A stretch of 64,000 bases of DNA, taken from Pseudonocardia ammonioxydans (lineage in GTDB: Bacteria > Actinomycetota > Actinomycetes > Mycobacteriales > Pseudonocardiaceae). Position numbers and translations under genes: made by a program. Location of the stretch: positions 124,001 to 188,000 of the forward strand of contig NZ_FOUY01000011.1 of assembly GCF_900115005.1 (NCBI RefSeq). The letters run 5' to 3'. The notes beneath the pieces were generated by a model that did no database searches, was not told the origin of the DNA, and saw nothing but the letters and a program-made list of their open reading frames with translations. Positions 55,325 to 63,655 of the stretch are shown one piece after another. How positions within the stretch are numbered: position 1 is the stretch's first letter; each line of letters starts with the position of its first letter.

Positions 55325-55890
55325 CGCGGCGCGCCGACGCCGAGGGCGTCGTCCACGGCGGAGCAGAGCACGTGCACCAGTACCAGGTGCAGTTCCTGCA
55401 CGGTGCTGGTCAGCCCCGACTCGATGGTCACGGCGTCGTCGCAGAGCGCGGCCAGCGGGTTGGGCGTGGGGCCGGTCAGGGCCCAGGTGACGACGCCGAG
55501 CTCGTGCGCGGCCTTGGCCGCGGCGACGACGTTGGAGCTGGTCCCGCTGGTGGACAGCAGGATCAACACGTCCCCGGTGCGGCCGTGCGCGTGCACCTGC
55601 CGGGCGAAGACCTCGTCGGGGCCGTAGTCGTTGCCGATCGCGGTCACCGAGGAGGTGTCGGCGTGCAGGGCGATCGCCGAGAGCGGCCGCCGGTCGTGCA
55701 GGTAGCGACCCACGAGCTCCCCGGTGAGGTGCTGGGCCTCGGCCGCGCTGCCGCCGTTGCCGCAGGCGAGCAGGCGGCCGCCGCCGGCGAGCCGTTCGGC
55801 CAGGTGCGCTCCCCAGGAACGCAGGATCGGCAGGTGGGCCCGCGCGCCGACGAGGGCGCGGCCGAGCTCGTCGAGCTGGTACTCGCTCAC
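55321..55890 (-). CDS. gmhA: Phosphoheptose isomerase (GmhA-like SIS protein)
   Basis: The 189-residue SIS-domain protein has LLACGNGGSAAEAQHLTGELVGRY (40-63) and LLSTSGTSSNVVAAA (110-124), the GmhA pattern. It isomerises sedoheptulose 7-phosphate to heptose 7-phosphate, the first step toward NDP-heptose. GTG 55890 follows GGAGG and overlaps the GT9 stop by four bases. No GmhB bisphosphatase is in the window. Confidence 0.9.
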   Translation of the reverse strand: MSEYQLDELGRALVGARAHLPILRSWGAHLAERLAGGGRLLACGNGGSAAEAQHLTGELVGRYLHDRRPLSAIALHADTSSVTAIGNDYGPDEVFARQVHAHGRTGDVLILLSTSGTSSNVVAAAKAAHELGVVTWALTGPTPNPLAALCDDAVTIESGLTSTVQELHLVLVHVLCSAVDDALGVGAPR

Positions 55891-56957
55891 CGGAAACCTC
55901 CGATACTCGGGCGGCCGTGCCGGCCGCGGTACGGGTCGGGGTCGTCGTGGGTCAGTCCTCGTACCGCGGCCACGACGTCGGCACCGGCGACCCCGTCCAG
56001 GCACGGGTGTCCGGGGACCGGGCAGGTGGTCGCGCGGGTGTCCCGGCAGGGGGCGTGCTGGTCGCCCAGCAGCACCGACGGCACGCCGTAGGGCTGCCAC
56101 CGGTGCGCGGGCACGACCGGCGCGAACAGCGACACCACCGGGGTGCCGACGGCGGCCGCCAGGTGGGCCGGGCCGGTGTTCGGCGCGACGACGACCCGGG
56201 CACCGTCGAGCACCGCCGCCAGCTCCGGCAGGTCCAGGTCCCCGGCCACGACGGTCGCGTGCTCGCCGGCGATCCGGGTGGCGGCCGCGCGCTCGTCGGG
56301 ACCCCCGGTGACCACGACCCGGTACCCGGCGTCGGCCAGCGCGCGCACGTGCTCGGCACTGCGTCGCTCCGACGGGCGGCGGGCGGGCACCGAGGCGCCC
56401 GGGTGCAGGACGACGTAGCCGGGCGGGCCGGTGCGCACACCGGTCTCGGGCAGCGGGCGCCGGACGGTGAGCCGGCCGTCGTCCCCGGTGGGGCGGGGGA
56501 AACCGGCGGCGTCGGCCAGCGACAGCATCCGTTCCGGCTCGGGCAGGTGGTGCTCGGGCGGGTGGCGCAGATCCAGCAGCGACCCGGGGTAGTCCTCGCA
56601 GGCCGCGCCGATCCACGGCACGCCGGCCGCGCGCAGCAGCAGCGCGGCGGGCAGCGGCGACTGGTGGAACGACGTCAGCACCAGCGCGACGTCGAACCGG
56701 CCGACGGTCAGCTCCGCGACGGCGTCGTCGACCTCGCGCCGGTCGACCGGCCCCGGGACCGGCTCGATCCACGGTGCGGCCCGTTCGAGCACGGCGTCCA
56801 CCCCGGGCAGCAGGTCGGCCGCGGCCCGCCCGCGCGGACCGGCCAGCACCGTCACCGACCCGGCGCCGGCCGCGACCGCGCGCACGCACGGCCCGGCGAG
56901 CAGCATGTCGCCCGCCGCGTCCTGGCGCACGACCAGCACCCGCTGCGGGGGCGTCAT
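55887..56957 (-). CDS. Glycosyltransferase family 9
   Basis: The 356-residue GT-B protein has N-terminal VLVVRQDAAGDMLLAGPCVRAV (7-28), the acceptor/donor motifs YVVLHPGASVPARRP and VVVAPNTGPAHLAAAVG, and the C-terminal LFAPVVPAHRWQP. A Cys-rich patch (HAPCRDTRATTCPVPGHPCLDG) near residue 315 resembles those of other GT9 proteins. It is likely a heptosyltransferase. ATG 56957 overlaps the carbamoyltransferase stop (ATGA). Confidence 0.85.
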   Translation of the reverse strand: MTPPQRVLVVRQDAAGDMLLAGPCVRAVAAGAGSVTVLAGPRGRAAADLLPGVDAVLERAAPWIEPVPGPVDRREVDDAVAELTVGRFDVALVLTSFHQSPLPAALLLRAAGVPWIGAACEDYPGSLLDLRHPPEHHLPEPERMLSLADAAGFPRPTGDDGRLTVRRPLPETGVRTGPPGYVVLHPGASVPARRPSERRSAEHVRALADAGYRVVVTGGPDERAAATRIAGEHATVVAGDLDLPELAAVLDGARVVVAPNTGPAHLAAAVGTPVVSLFAPVVPAHRWQPYGVPSVLLGDQHAPCRDTRATTCPVPGHPCLDGVAGADVVAAVRGLTHDDPDPYRGRHGRPSIGGFR

Positions 56958-58594
56958 CGGCGCACCACGAACGGTCCGAGGGCCAGCAGGTCCACCGGTG
57001 CCGACCCGAACGTCTCCAGCGCGTGCACCGGCGTGTCGACCATCGGCCGGCCCGCGGTGTTCAGGCTGGTGTTGATCACGCACGGCAGCCCGGTCCGGTC
57101 CTCGACGGCGGCGAGCAGCTCCGCCAGCAGCGGGTTGCCGTCGGGCTCGACGGTCTGGATCCGGGCGGTGCCGTCGACGTGGGTGACCGCGGGGATCCGC
57201 TGCTGCCACTCCGGGGCGACGTCGTGCACGAACAGCATGTAGGGACTGGCCGCGGGGCCGCGGGAGAACAGCTCCGCGGCCCGCTCGGCGCGGACCATGG
57301 GCGCGACCGGCCGGAACGACTCGCGGCCCTTCACCGCGTTGAGCCGGTCGACGTTCTCCTGCTTGCCCGGGTGGGCCAGCAGCGAACGGTGCCCGAGTGC
57401 GCGTGGGCCGAACTCGGAGCGGCCCTGGAACCAGGCGACGACGCCGTCGCCGGCGATCGTGTCGGCGACGGTGGCGGCCAGGTCGTCGGGGCGCTCGTAG
57501 CGGACCCGCGCGTCGCGCAGCACCTGTTCGAGCTCGTCGTCGCTCCAGCCGCGGCCGAGGTCGGCCCCGGGCATCGGGACGACCGGGTCACCCGCCTGCG
57601 CGGAGAGGTGCAGCGCGGCGCCGAGCGCCGTGCCGGCGTCGCCCGCGGCGGGCTGGACCCAGACCTCGTCGAACGGGCCCTCGTCGGCGATCCGGGTGTT
57701 CGCCACGCAGTTCAGCGCGATCCCGCCGGCCAGCGCGAGCCGGTTCTCCCCGGTGCGCCTGTGCAACCAGCGAGCCAGGTCCAGCAGCGTCTCCTCCAGC
57801 CGCAGCTGCACGCTCGCGGCCAGGTCGGCGTGCTCGGGTTCCATCGGGTCCGCCGGGCCGCGCTGCTCGGCGAACCGCGACAGGTCCAGCGGCGCCGCGC
57901 GGACACCGCCGTCGCCGGTGGCGTGCAGGTCGGCGGCGAGCTCCTCGGCGAAGCGCGGTGTCCCGTAGGAGGCCAGCGCCATCACCTTGTACTCGTCGGA
58001 CGAGCGCCGGAAGCCCAGGTGGGCGGTGAGGTCCTCGTAGCGCAGGCCGAGCGAGTCCGGCAGCCGCTGGGTCCCCATCCGCTGCACAGTCCCGTCCCGG
58101 TACCGGCCGGCCAGGTAGGACGTGGCCTCCCCGCGACCGTCGGCGACCAGCACGGCGCAGCTGTCGCCGCCGGTGCCCGACCGCCATCGCGCGGCCGCCG
58201 CGGCCGACGCGGCGTGGGCGAGATGGTGCTGGACGAACCGGACGATGCCGGGGTCCAGCCCCGGCAGCGCCGTGCGCAGGAAGAAGGGCGCGCGGCGGGC
58301 GAAGTCGGTGCGCAGCTGCTCCCAGCCCGGGTCGGTCCCGGGCAGGCCGTGCTCGACGAGGTCGGGGTCGTAGGACCAGCCCACCGCGTCCAGGTCGGCG
58401 GGCGTGAGCCCGGCCTGCTCCAGGCACCAGGCCGCTGCGGCCGCCGGCTGCTCCCACGCGGAGAAGGGGACGGGTTCCTTGCCGTGCTTACGCCGGGTGA
58501 ACCGCTCCTCCTCGGCCGCGGCGACCACACGGCCGTCCACGACGAGTGCGGCGGCCGGGTCGTGGAACACGGCGTTGACACCGAGGACGCGCAT
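56954..58594 (-). CDS. O-carbamoyltransferase (NodU/CmcH family)
   Basis: The 546-residue protein has the N-terminal Kae1-like domain (VLGVNAVFHDPAAALVVDG, HHLAHAASA metal histidines, GGIALNCVANTRI) and the YrdC-like C-terminal part (EFGPRALGHRSLLAHP, PCVINTSLNTAGRPM). Such enzymes transfer a carbamoyl group from carbamoyl phosphate to a sugar or antibiotic hydroxyl. As first gene of the GT9-GmhA-HldE-SDR-GT9 operon it predicts a carbamoylated heptose or glycan. ATG 58594 has AGGAGG four bases away. Confidence 0.88.
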   Translation of the reverse strand: MRVLGVNAVFHDPAAALVVDGRVVAAAEEERFTRRKHGKEPVPFSAWEQPAAAAAWCLEQAGLTPADLDAVGWSYDPDLVEHGLPGTDPGWEQLRTDFARRAPFFLRTALPGLDPGIVRFVQHHLAHAASAAAAARWRSGTGGDSCAVLVADGRGEATSYLAGRYRDGTVQRMGTQRLPDSLGLRYEDLTAHLGFRRSSDEYKVMALASYGTPRFAEELAADLHATGDGGVRAAPLDLSRFAEQRGPADPMEPEHADLAASVQLRLEETLLDLARWLHRRTGENRLALAGGIALNCVANTRIADEGPFDEVWVQPAAGDAGTALGAALHLSAQAGDPVVPMPGADLGRGWSDDELEQVLRDARVRYERPDDLAATVADTIAGDGVVAWFQGRSEFGPRALGHRSLLAHPGKQENVDRLNAVKGRESFRPVAPMVRAERAAELFSRGPAASPYMLFVHDVAPEWQQRIPAVTHVDGTARIQTVEPDGNPLLAELLAAVEDRTGLPCVINTSLNTAGRPMVDTPVHALETFGSAPVDLLALGPFVVRR

Positions 58595-58640
58595 CACACC
58601 TCCTGATCGTTGCGGGCCGGATCGCCGACGACCGGTCTCC

Positions 58641-58664
58641 TACCCTCCGCGACCGGCCACAAAC
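58641..58664 (-). promoter_or_regulatory. SigB/SigF-type promoter for the heptose operon
   Basis: On the - strand GTTT (58664-58661), 15 bases, GGGTA (58645-58641): full consensus, 46 bases before the carbamoyltransferase ATG. Confidence 0.7.
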
Positions 58665-58681
58665 GGCGCCCCAGGACGTCG

Positions 58682-59674
58682 CTACACAGCGGAGTCGACC
58701 CCGACCTGCAGGGCGGCGAACCAGCCGAGGGTGCGGCGCAGCCCGTCCTCCAGCCCGATGCGCGGTTCCCATCCCAGCCCGTGGCGGGCCAGGCCGATGT
58801 CCGGCCGGCGCCGCCGCGGGTCGTCCGCGGCCGCGGGCACTGCGACGATCTCCGAGGCGGACCCGGCCAGGTCGCGGACCAGCTCGGCGACCTCGCGCAC
58901 CGTGCGCTCGACCGGGTTGCCGATGTTCACCGGGCCCGGCAGCCCGGACGCGGCCAGGGTGAGCAGGCCGCGGACCGTGTCGTCGACGTGGCACAGCGAC
59001 CGGGTCTGGGTGCCGGTGCCGCTGACGGTGATCGGCTCGCCGGCCAGGGCCTGGCTCACGAACGCGGGCACCATACGGCCGTCGCCGGGGCGCATCCGCG
59101 GGCCGTAGGTGTTGAACAGCCGGGCGATCGTGGTGTCGGTGCCGTGCACCCGGCGGTGCGCGGTGGTCAGCGCCTCGGCATAGCGTTTGGCCTCGTCGTA
59201 GCAGCTGCGCGGGCCGACCGGGTCCACGTCGCCGTGGTAGTCCTCGCGCTGCGGGTGCACCTGCGGGTCGCCGTAGACCTCGCTGGTGGAGGCGAGCAGG
59301 AACCGGCCGCCGAGCTTGTGCGCCGCGGCCAGCGCGTGCTCGGTGCCGGCCGCCCCGGCCCGCAGTGTCTCCAGTGGACGGCGGTGGTAGTCCACCGGGG
59401 ACGCCGCCGAGGCCAGGTGCGCGACCAGCACCCGGCCCGGCCGGGCGTCGCCGGGCCACGGCTCCGGCTCCGGCCACGGAGTCGTGACGTCGTGCCGGAC
59501 GAAGCGGAAGCCGGGGGTGCCCAGCAGGTGGTCGATGTGGTCCGCGCGGCCGCTGGACAGGTCGTCGAGACAGGTCACGCGGGTGCCGGCGGCGAGCAGC
59601 GCCTCGCACAGGTGTGAACCGACGAACCCGGCACCGCCGGTCACGATCGCGCGGTCGAAGGGGTGAGCAGTCAT
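58682..59674 (-). CDS. Extended-SDR nucleotide-sugar epimerase/decarboxylase (UXS-like)
   Basis: The 330-residue extended SDR has TGGAGFVGSHL (12-22), STSEVYGDP and YDEAKRYAE (Tyr-x3-Lys), plus the HPQREDYHGDVDPVGPRSCYDE stretch that is close to UDP-glucuronate decarboxylase (UXS). It likely makes a UDP-pentose or epimerises an NDP-sugar for this locus. It has its own promoter (59686-59709), divergent from the GT2 gene, and the next operon starts 18 bases beyond its stop. Confidence 0.85.
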   Translation of the reverse strand: MTAHPFDRAIVTGGAGFVGSHLCEALLAAGTRVTCLDDLSSGRADHIDHLLGTPGFRFVRHDVTTPWPEPEPWPGDARPGRVLVAHLASAASPVDYHRRPLETLRAGAAGTEHALAAAHKLGGRFLLASTSEVYGDPQVHPQREDYHGDVDPVGPRSCYDEAKRYAEALTTAHRRVHGTDTTIARLFNTYGPRMRPGDGRMVPAFVSQALAGEPITVSGTGTQTRSLCHVDDTVRGLLTLAASGLPGPVNIGNPVERTVREVAELVRDLAGSASEIVAVPAAADDPRRRRPDIGLARHGLGWEPRIGLEDGLRRTLGWFAALQVGVDSAV

Positions 59675-59685
59675 ACCGCGGCGGC

Positions 59686-59709
59686 TACCTCCGCGCTGTG
59701 CGGTGAAAC
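59686..59709 (-). promoter_or_regulatory. SigB/SigF-type promoter, near consensus
   Basis: On the - strand GTTT (59709-59706), 15 bases, AGGTA (59690-59686), eleven bases before the UXS-like ATG; only the first G of GGGTA is changed. Confidence 0.45.
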
Positions 59710-59713
59710 GGCG

Positions 59714-59737
59714 GCATGGGCGGGCCGGGCCGGGGTA
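59714..59737 (+). promoter_or_regulatory. SigB/SigF-type promoter for GT2 pair
   Basis: GCAT, 15 bases, GGGTA, ten bases before GTG 59748. It lies four bases from the divergent promoter at 59686-59709, so both genes could be switched on together. Confidence 0.5.
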
Positions 59738-59747
59738 GCCGGGCGGC

Positions 59748-60668
59748 GTGGACGACTCGGACACCACCGTGGTGATCGCCACCAGGAACCGGGCCCGCGA
59801 GCTGGCCCGCACGCTCGACCGGCTGAGCGCGCTGCGGCCGCGCCCCCCGATCGTCGTCGTCGACGATGCCTCCACCGACGGTGCCCCGACCGACGGCCCC
59901 GCCCCGACCGGCGGTCCTGCCCCGACCGAACCCGCGTCGACCGGCAGCACCGCCGCGACCGTGGAGGGCCGGCCCGGCGTCGAGCTGGTGCGGCTGTCGG
60001 TCCGGCAGGGCGCGGCGGCCCGCAACGCCGGCGTCGAGCGGGTCCGGACGCCGTACGTCGCCTTCAGCGACGACGACTCCTGGTGGGCCCCGCAGGCGCT
60101 GCGGCGCGCGGCGGAGATCCTGCACGCCCACCCCGACGTCGGCCTGCTCGCCGGCGCGGTGCTCGTCGGGCCCGAGAACCGGCCCGACCCGGTGAACGCG
60201 GAGCTGCGCGACAGCCCGCTCGGCGGCACCGATCCGGGACCGGACGTGCTCGGCTTCCTCGGCTGCGCGGCCGTGCTGCGGGTCCGGGCCTTCCACGACG
60301 CCGGCGGGTTCAGCTCGCTGCTCGGCTTCGGGGCCGAGGAGACGCTGCTCGCCGCCGACCTCGCCGCCCGGGGCTGGCGGCTGTGCCACCACCCCGACGT
60401 CGTCGCCCACCACCACCCGTCACCGCACCGGATGCCGCACGAGCGCCGGCTGGCCCTGGAGGCCCGCAACCAGCTGCTCATCGCCCTGATGCGCCGGCGC
60501 GGTCCGCGGGTGCGGGCCGAGCTCGCGGCGCTGGCCAGGCGGGCGGTGTCGCACCCGCCGTCGCGCCGGGCGCTGGGCTCCGCCCTGCTCGCCGCACCGC
60601 GTGCGCTGGCCCGCCGGGACGTGCTGCCGGCCGGGTTGGAGCAGCGCTTCGACCTGCTGGAGCAGTGA
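59748..60668 (+). CDS. Glycosyltransferase family 2
   Basis: The 306-residue GT-A protein has VVIATRNRARELARTLDRL (8-26), VVVDDAS (37-43), the DDD-type metal motif FSDDDSWW and ED-like GAEETLLAADLAARGW. A Pro/Thr/Ala-rich insert (TDGAPTDGPAPTGGPAPTEP, about 44-70) sits between the second strand and the helix, a place where GT2 proteins are usually compact. GTG 59748 lacks a ribosome binding site but fits the near-leaderless pattern of this window. Confidence 0.82.
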   Translation: MDDSDTTVVIATRNRARELARTLDRLSALRPRPPIVVVDDASTDGAPTDGPAPTGGPAPTEPASTGSTAATVEGRPGVELVRLSVRQGAAARNAGVERVRTPYVAFSDDDSWWAPQALRRAAEILHAHPDVGLLAGAVLVGPENRPDPVNAELRDSPLGGTDPGPDVLGFLGCAAVLRVRAFHDAGGFSSLLGFGAEETLLAADLAARGWRLCHHPDVVAHHHPSPHRMPHERRLALEARNQLLIALMRRRGPRVRAELAALARRAVSHPPSRRALGSALLAAPRALARRDVLPAGLEQRFDLLEQ

Positions 60669-61621
60669 TGGACCCCGCCGACCCGCTGATCGACCCCGAA
60701 CTGCAGACGCGCCCGCACCCGCCGGCCGAGGCGGCCCGCACCACCGTCGTCGTGATCACCCGGGACCGCTGCGACGAGCTGCTGCGCACGCTGGCCCACC
60801 TCGAGGCGCTGCCGGACCCGGCACCGGTGATCGTGGTCGACAACGGCTCGACCGACGGCACCGTCACCGCGGTCCGCGACCGGCACCCGCGCACGCAGCT
60901 CGTCGCCGGGCCGGACAACCTCGGTGCGGTCGGGCGCAACGTGGCCGTCGCCCGCGTCCGGACGCCGTACGTCACGTTCTGCGACGACGACACCCGCCCG
61001 CAGCCCGGAGCGCTGAGCCGGGCGGCCGACGTGCTCGACGCCCACCCCGGCGTGGCCTCGGTGACCGGGCGTTGCCTGGTCGAGCCCGGGCTGGCCGAGG
61101 ACCCGATCACTCCGGAGATGCGGCACTCGCCGGTGCCGGCCCCGGACGACCTGCCGGGACCTGCGCTGCTGGGGATCATGGCCGGGCTGACCACGATCCG
61201 GACCGCGGCGTTCCGCGCCGCCGGGGGCTTCCATCCGCGGCTGTGGATCGGCGGGGAGGAGGAGCTGCTGGCCCTCGACCTCGCCGCGGCCGGCTGGTGG
61301 ATGTGCTGGTGCGAGGACGTGGTCGTCCACCATGCCCCGTCGACGCTGCGTGATCCGCGCGCCCGCCGCCGGCTCGGCATCCGGAACACGCTGTGGACGG
61401 TGTGGTTGCGCCGCCCGGTGCGCAGCGCGCTGCGGCGGACCGGGGCGGTGCTGCGCAGCGCCCCGGCCGACCGCGCGACCGTGGGGGCGGTGCTGGCGGC
61501 ACTGGCCGGGCTGGGCTGGGTGCTGCGGGAACGACGCGTCGTGCCACCGGCCGTCGAGCACGGACTGTGGCTGCTGGAGGAACCGCAGCGGACCTCGATC
61601 GCCCGCCGATACGTCGGCTGA
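60668..61621 (+). CDS. Glycosyltransferase family 2
   Basis: The 317-residue GT-A protein has VVVITRDRCDELLRTLAHLEAL (27-48), IVVDNGSTDGT, FCDDDTRPQPGAL and GGEEELLALDLAAAGW. It is similar to the preceding gene and may be an old duplicate without the insert. ATG 60668 overlaps the previous stop by one base (TGATG). Sugar and acceptor are unknown; it probably acts on the same glycoconjugate. Confidence 0.85.
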   Translation: MDPADPLIDPELQTRPHPPAEAARTTVVVITRDRCDELLRTLAHLEALPDPAPVIVVDNGSTDGTVTAVRDRHPRTQLVAGPDNLGAVGRNVAVARVRTPYVTFCDDDTRPQPGALSRAADVLDAHPGVASVTGRCLVEPGLAEDPITPEMRHSPVPAPDDLPGPALLGIMAGLTTIRTAAFRAAGGFHPRLWIGGEEELLALDLAAAGWWMCWCEDVVVHHAPSTLRDPRARRRLGIRNTLWTVWLRRPVRSALRRTGAVLRSAPADRATVGAVLAALAGLGWVLRERRVVPPAVEHGLWLLEEPQRTSIARRYVG

Positions 61622-61665
61622 CACCGCCGCGCGCTGCCGTGTCGGCTGACACTGCCGCCCGCACT

Positions 61666-61689
61666 GTTTCCGGCGGAGGCACGCGGGTA
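61666..61689 (+). promoter_or_regulatory. SigB/SigF-type promoter
   Basis: GTTT, 15 bases, GGGTA: full consensus, eleven bases before ATG 61701. Confidence 0.7.
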
Positions 61690-61700
61690 GCCGACCGACC

Positions 61701-62354
61701 ATGACGGTCACATCCGGCGGTACGGCCACACCCGGCGGCACCGCACCCACGGCACTGGCCCTGAACTGCACCCTGGAGCGCTCGCCGCACGACTCGAGCA
61801 CCCAGCGCATGATCGACGAGATCCTCGGCGTGCTCGGTGACGAGGGCATCACGGGCGACTCCGTCCGGGTCGTGGACCACGACGTCGCCCCCGGTGTCTC
61901 GGCCGACGAGGGGGACGGCGACGCGTGGCCCGCGCTGCGCCGGCGGGTCCTCGACGCCGACGTCCTGGTCCTGGCCACCCCGACCTGGCTCGGCCACCCG
62001 AGCAGCGTCTGCCAGCGCGTGCTGGAGCGGCTCGACGCCGAGCTGTCCGAGACCGACGACCGCGGCCGACCGCCCACCTTCGGCAAGGTCGCGGTGATCG
62101 CCTCGGTCGGCAACGAGGACGGCGCCCACAAGATCATCGCCGACCTCTGCCAGGCCCTCACCGACATCGGCTTCACCGTGCCGGCCCAGGGCTCGGTGTA
62201 CTGGAACGGCGAGGCCATGCAGGGGTCGGACTACCGCGACCTCGACAAGACCCCGGAGCCCGTGCGCTCCACCCAGCGGATGCTCGCCGCCAACGCCGCA
62301 CACCTCGTGCGGCTGTTCGCGCAGCACCCGTATCCCGGCCCCGACGCTTCCTGA
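61701..62354 (+). CDS. Flavodoxin/NADPH-FMN reductase-like protein
   Basis: The 217-residue protein has the flavodoxin-like fold pattern (ALALNCTLERSPHDSSTQRMIDEIL, then VLVLATPTWLGHPSSVCQRVLERLD and VAVIASVGNEDGAHKIIADL), as in NAD(P)H-dependent FMN reductases. The Thr/Gly-rich first 16 residues may not all be translated. It starts near-leaderless after a consensus stress promoter. The zinc dehydrogenase follows 12 bases later, so both form a redox pair inside the glycan locus. Confidence 0.8.
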   Translation: MTVTSGGTATPGGTAPTALALNCTLERSPHDSSTQRMIDEILGVLGDEGITGDSVRVVDHDVAPGVSADEGDGDAWPALRRRVLDADVLVLATPTWLGHPSSVCQRVLERLDAELSETDDRGRPPTFGKVAVIASVGNEDGAHKIIADLCQALTDIGFTVPAQGSVYWNGEAMQGSDYRDLDKTPEPVRSTQRMLAANAAHLVRLFAQHPYPGPDAS

Positions 62355-62366
62355 GGAGGACCGCTG

Positions 62367-63569
62367 ATGCGTGCCCTGACCTTCCACGGCCGCCGCGACG
62401 TGCGGGTGGACACCGTGCCCGACCCGGTGATCCAGCAGCCGGACGACGTGATCGTGCAGGTCACCAGCTCCGGGCTGTGCGGCTCGGACCTGCATCTCTA
62501 CGAGGTGCTCACCCCGTTCCTGGAGGAGGGTGACGTCCTCGGCCACGAGCCGATGGGCGTCGTCGCCGAGACCGGGCCGGGCGTCACCGAGCTGTCGGTC
62601 GGCGACCGCGTGGTGATCCCGTTCAACGTCAACTGCGGGAACTGCTGGACCTGCGACCAGGGCCTGCAGTCACAGTGCGAGACCACCCAGAACCGGGAGA
62701 TGGGGACCGGGGCATCGCTGTTCGGCTACACGAAGCTCTACGGCCAGGTTCCCGGCGGGCAGGCCGAGTACCTGCGGGTGCCGTTCGGGAACTCGCTGCC
62801 GATCAAGGTCCCGAGCGGGCCGCCGGACGACCGGTTCGTCTACCTCTCCGACGTCATGCCCACGGCCTACCAGGCCGTGCAGTATGCCGACACCCCCGCC
62901 GACGGCACGCTCGTCGTACTCGGGCTGGGCCCGATCGGTGACATGTGCACCCGGCTCGCCCGCCACCTCGGCGTCCGCCAGGTCATCGGCATCGACCGCG
63001 TCCCGGAGCGCCTGCAGCGGGCCGAGGCCCGCGGCACCACCACGATCGACCTGGCACAGGGCGACCGCGAGGTCCGCGCCGCCGTGCACGCGCTGACCCA
63101 GGGCCGCGGCGCCGACGCCGTCATCGACGCGGTCGGGATGGAGGCGCACGGGTCGCCGGTGGCCGCGGCCGGCCAGAAGCTGGCGTCGGTCCTGCCGTCC
63201 GCGGTCGGGCAGAAGATGATGCAGACCGCAGGCTCCGACCGCACCGCCGCGCTGTTGCTGGCGATCGAGCTGGTCCGGCGGGGCGGGACGATCTCGCTGT
63301 CCGGTGTGTACGGCGGCGCGGCCACCCCGCTGCCGCTGCTCACCCTGTTCGACAAGCAGATCCAGCTGCGGATGGGCCAGGCGAACGTGTGGCGCTGGAT
63401 CCCCGACCTGCTGCCGCTGCTCGACGACGACGACCCGCTCGGCGTCGAGGGCTTCGCCACCCACCGGGTGCCGCTCGAGCAGGCCCCGGACGCCTACCGG
63501 ATGTTCCAGGAGAAGAAGGACGGCGCGGTCAAGGTGCTCTTCATCCCGGAACCGACCGCCGGTGTGTGA
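62367..63569 (+). CDS. Zinc-dependent MDR alcohol dehydrogenase
   Basis: The 400-residue protein is a medium-chain zinc dehydrogenase. Catalytic zinc ligands are Cys38 (GLCGSD), His60 and Glu61; structural zinc Cys lie in NVNCGNCWTCDQGLQSQC. The cofactor motif GLGPIGDMCTRLA is near residue 188. Length and the long C-terminal segment resemble glutathione-independent formaldehyde dehydrogenase-like or threonine dehydrogenase-like members. GAGGAGG lies before ATG 62367. It is in one transcript with the flavodoxin-like gene; substrate unknown. Confidence 0.85.
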   Translation: MRALTFHGRRDVRVDTVPDPVIQQPDDVIVQVTSSGLCGSDLHLYEVLTPFLEEGDVLGHEPMGVVAETGPGVTELSVGDRVVIPFNVNCGNCWTCDQGLQSQCETTQNREMGTGASLFGYTKLYGQVPGGQAEYLRVPFGNSLPIKVPSGPPDDRFVYLSDVMPTAYQAVQYADTPADGTLVVLGLGPIGDMCTRLARHLGVRQVIGIDRVPERLQRAEARGTTTIDLAQGDREVRAAVHALTQGRGADAVIDAVGMEAHGSPVAAAGQKLASVLPSAVGQKMMQTAGSDRTAALLLAIELVRRGGTISLSGVYGGAATPLPLLTLFDKQIQLRMGQANVWRWIPDLLPLLDDDDPLGVEGFATHRVPLEQAPDAYRMFQEKKDGAVKVLFIPEPTAGV

Positions 63570-63587
63570 GGCGGAGCCGGTCGGGTA
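63564..63587 (+). promoter_or_regulatory. SigB/SigF-type promoter for the GT4 gene
   Basis: GTGT, 15 bases, GGGTA, overlapping the end of the dehydrogenase gene, 68 bases before GTG 63656. Confidence 0.5.
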
Positions 63588-63655
63588 GTCCGAGGGCGAG
63601 AGCGCGTAGAACCGACTGCGCGGACGCCGTCCCACCTGCCCCCGTGGAGGTCCGC

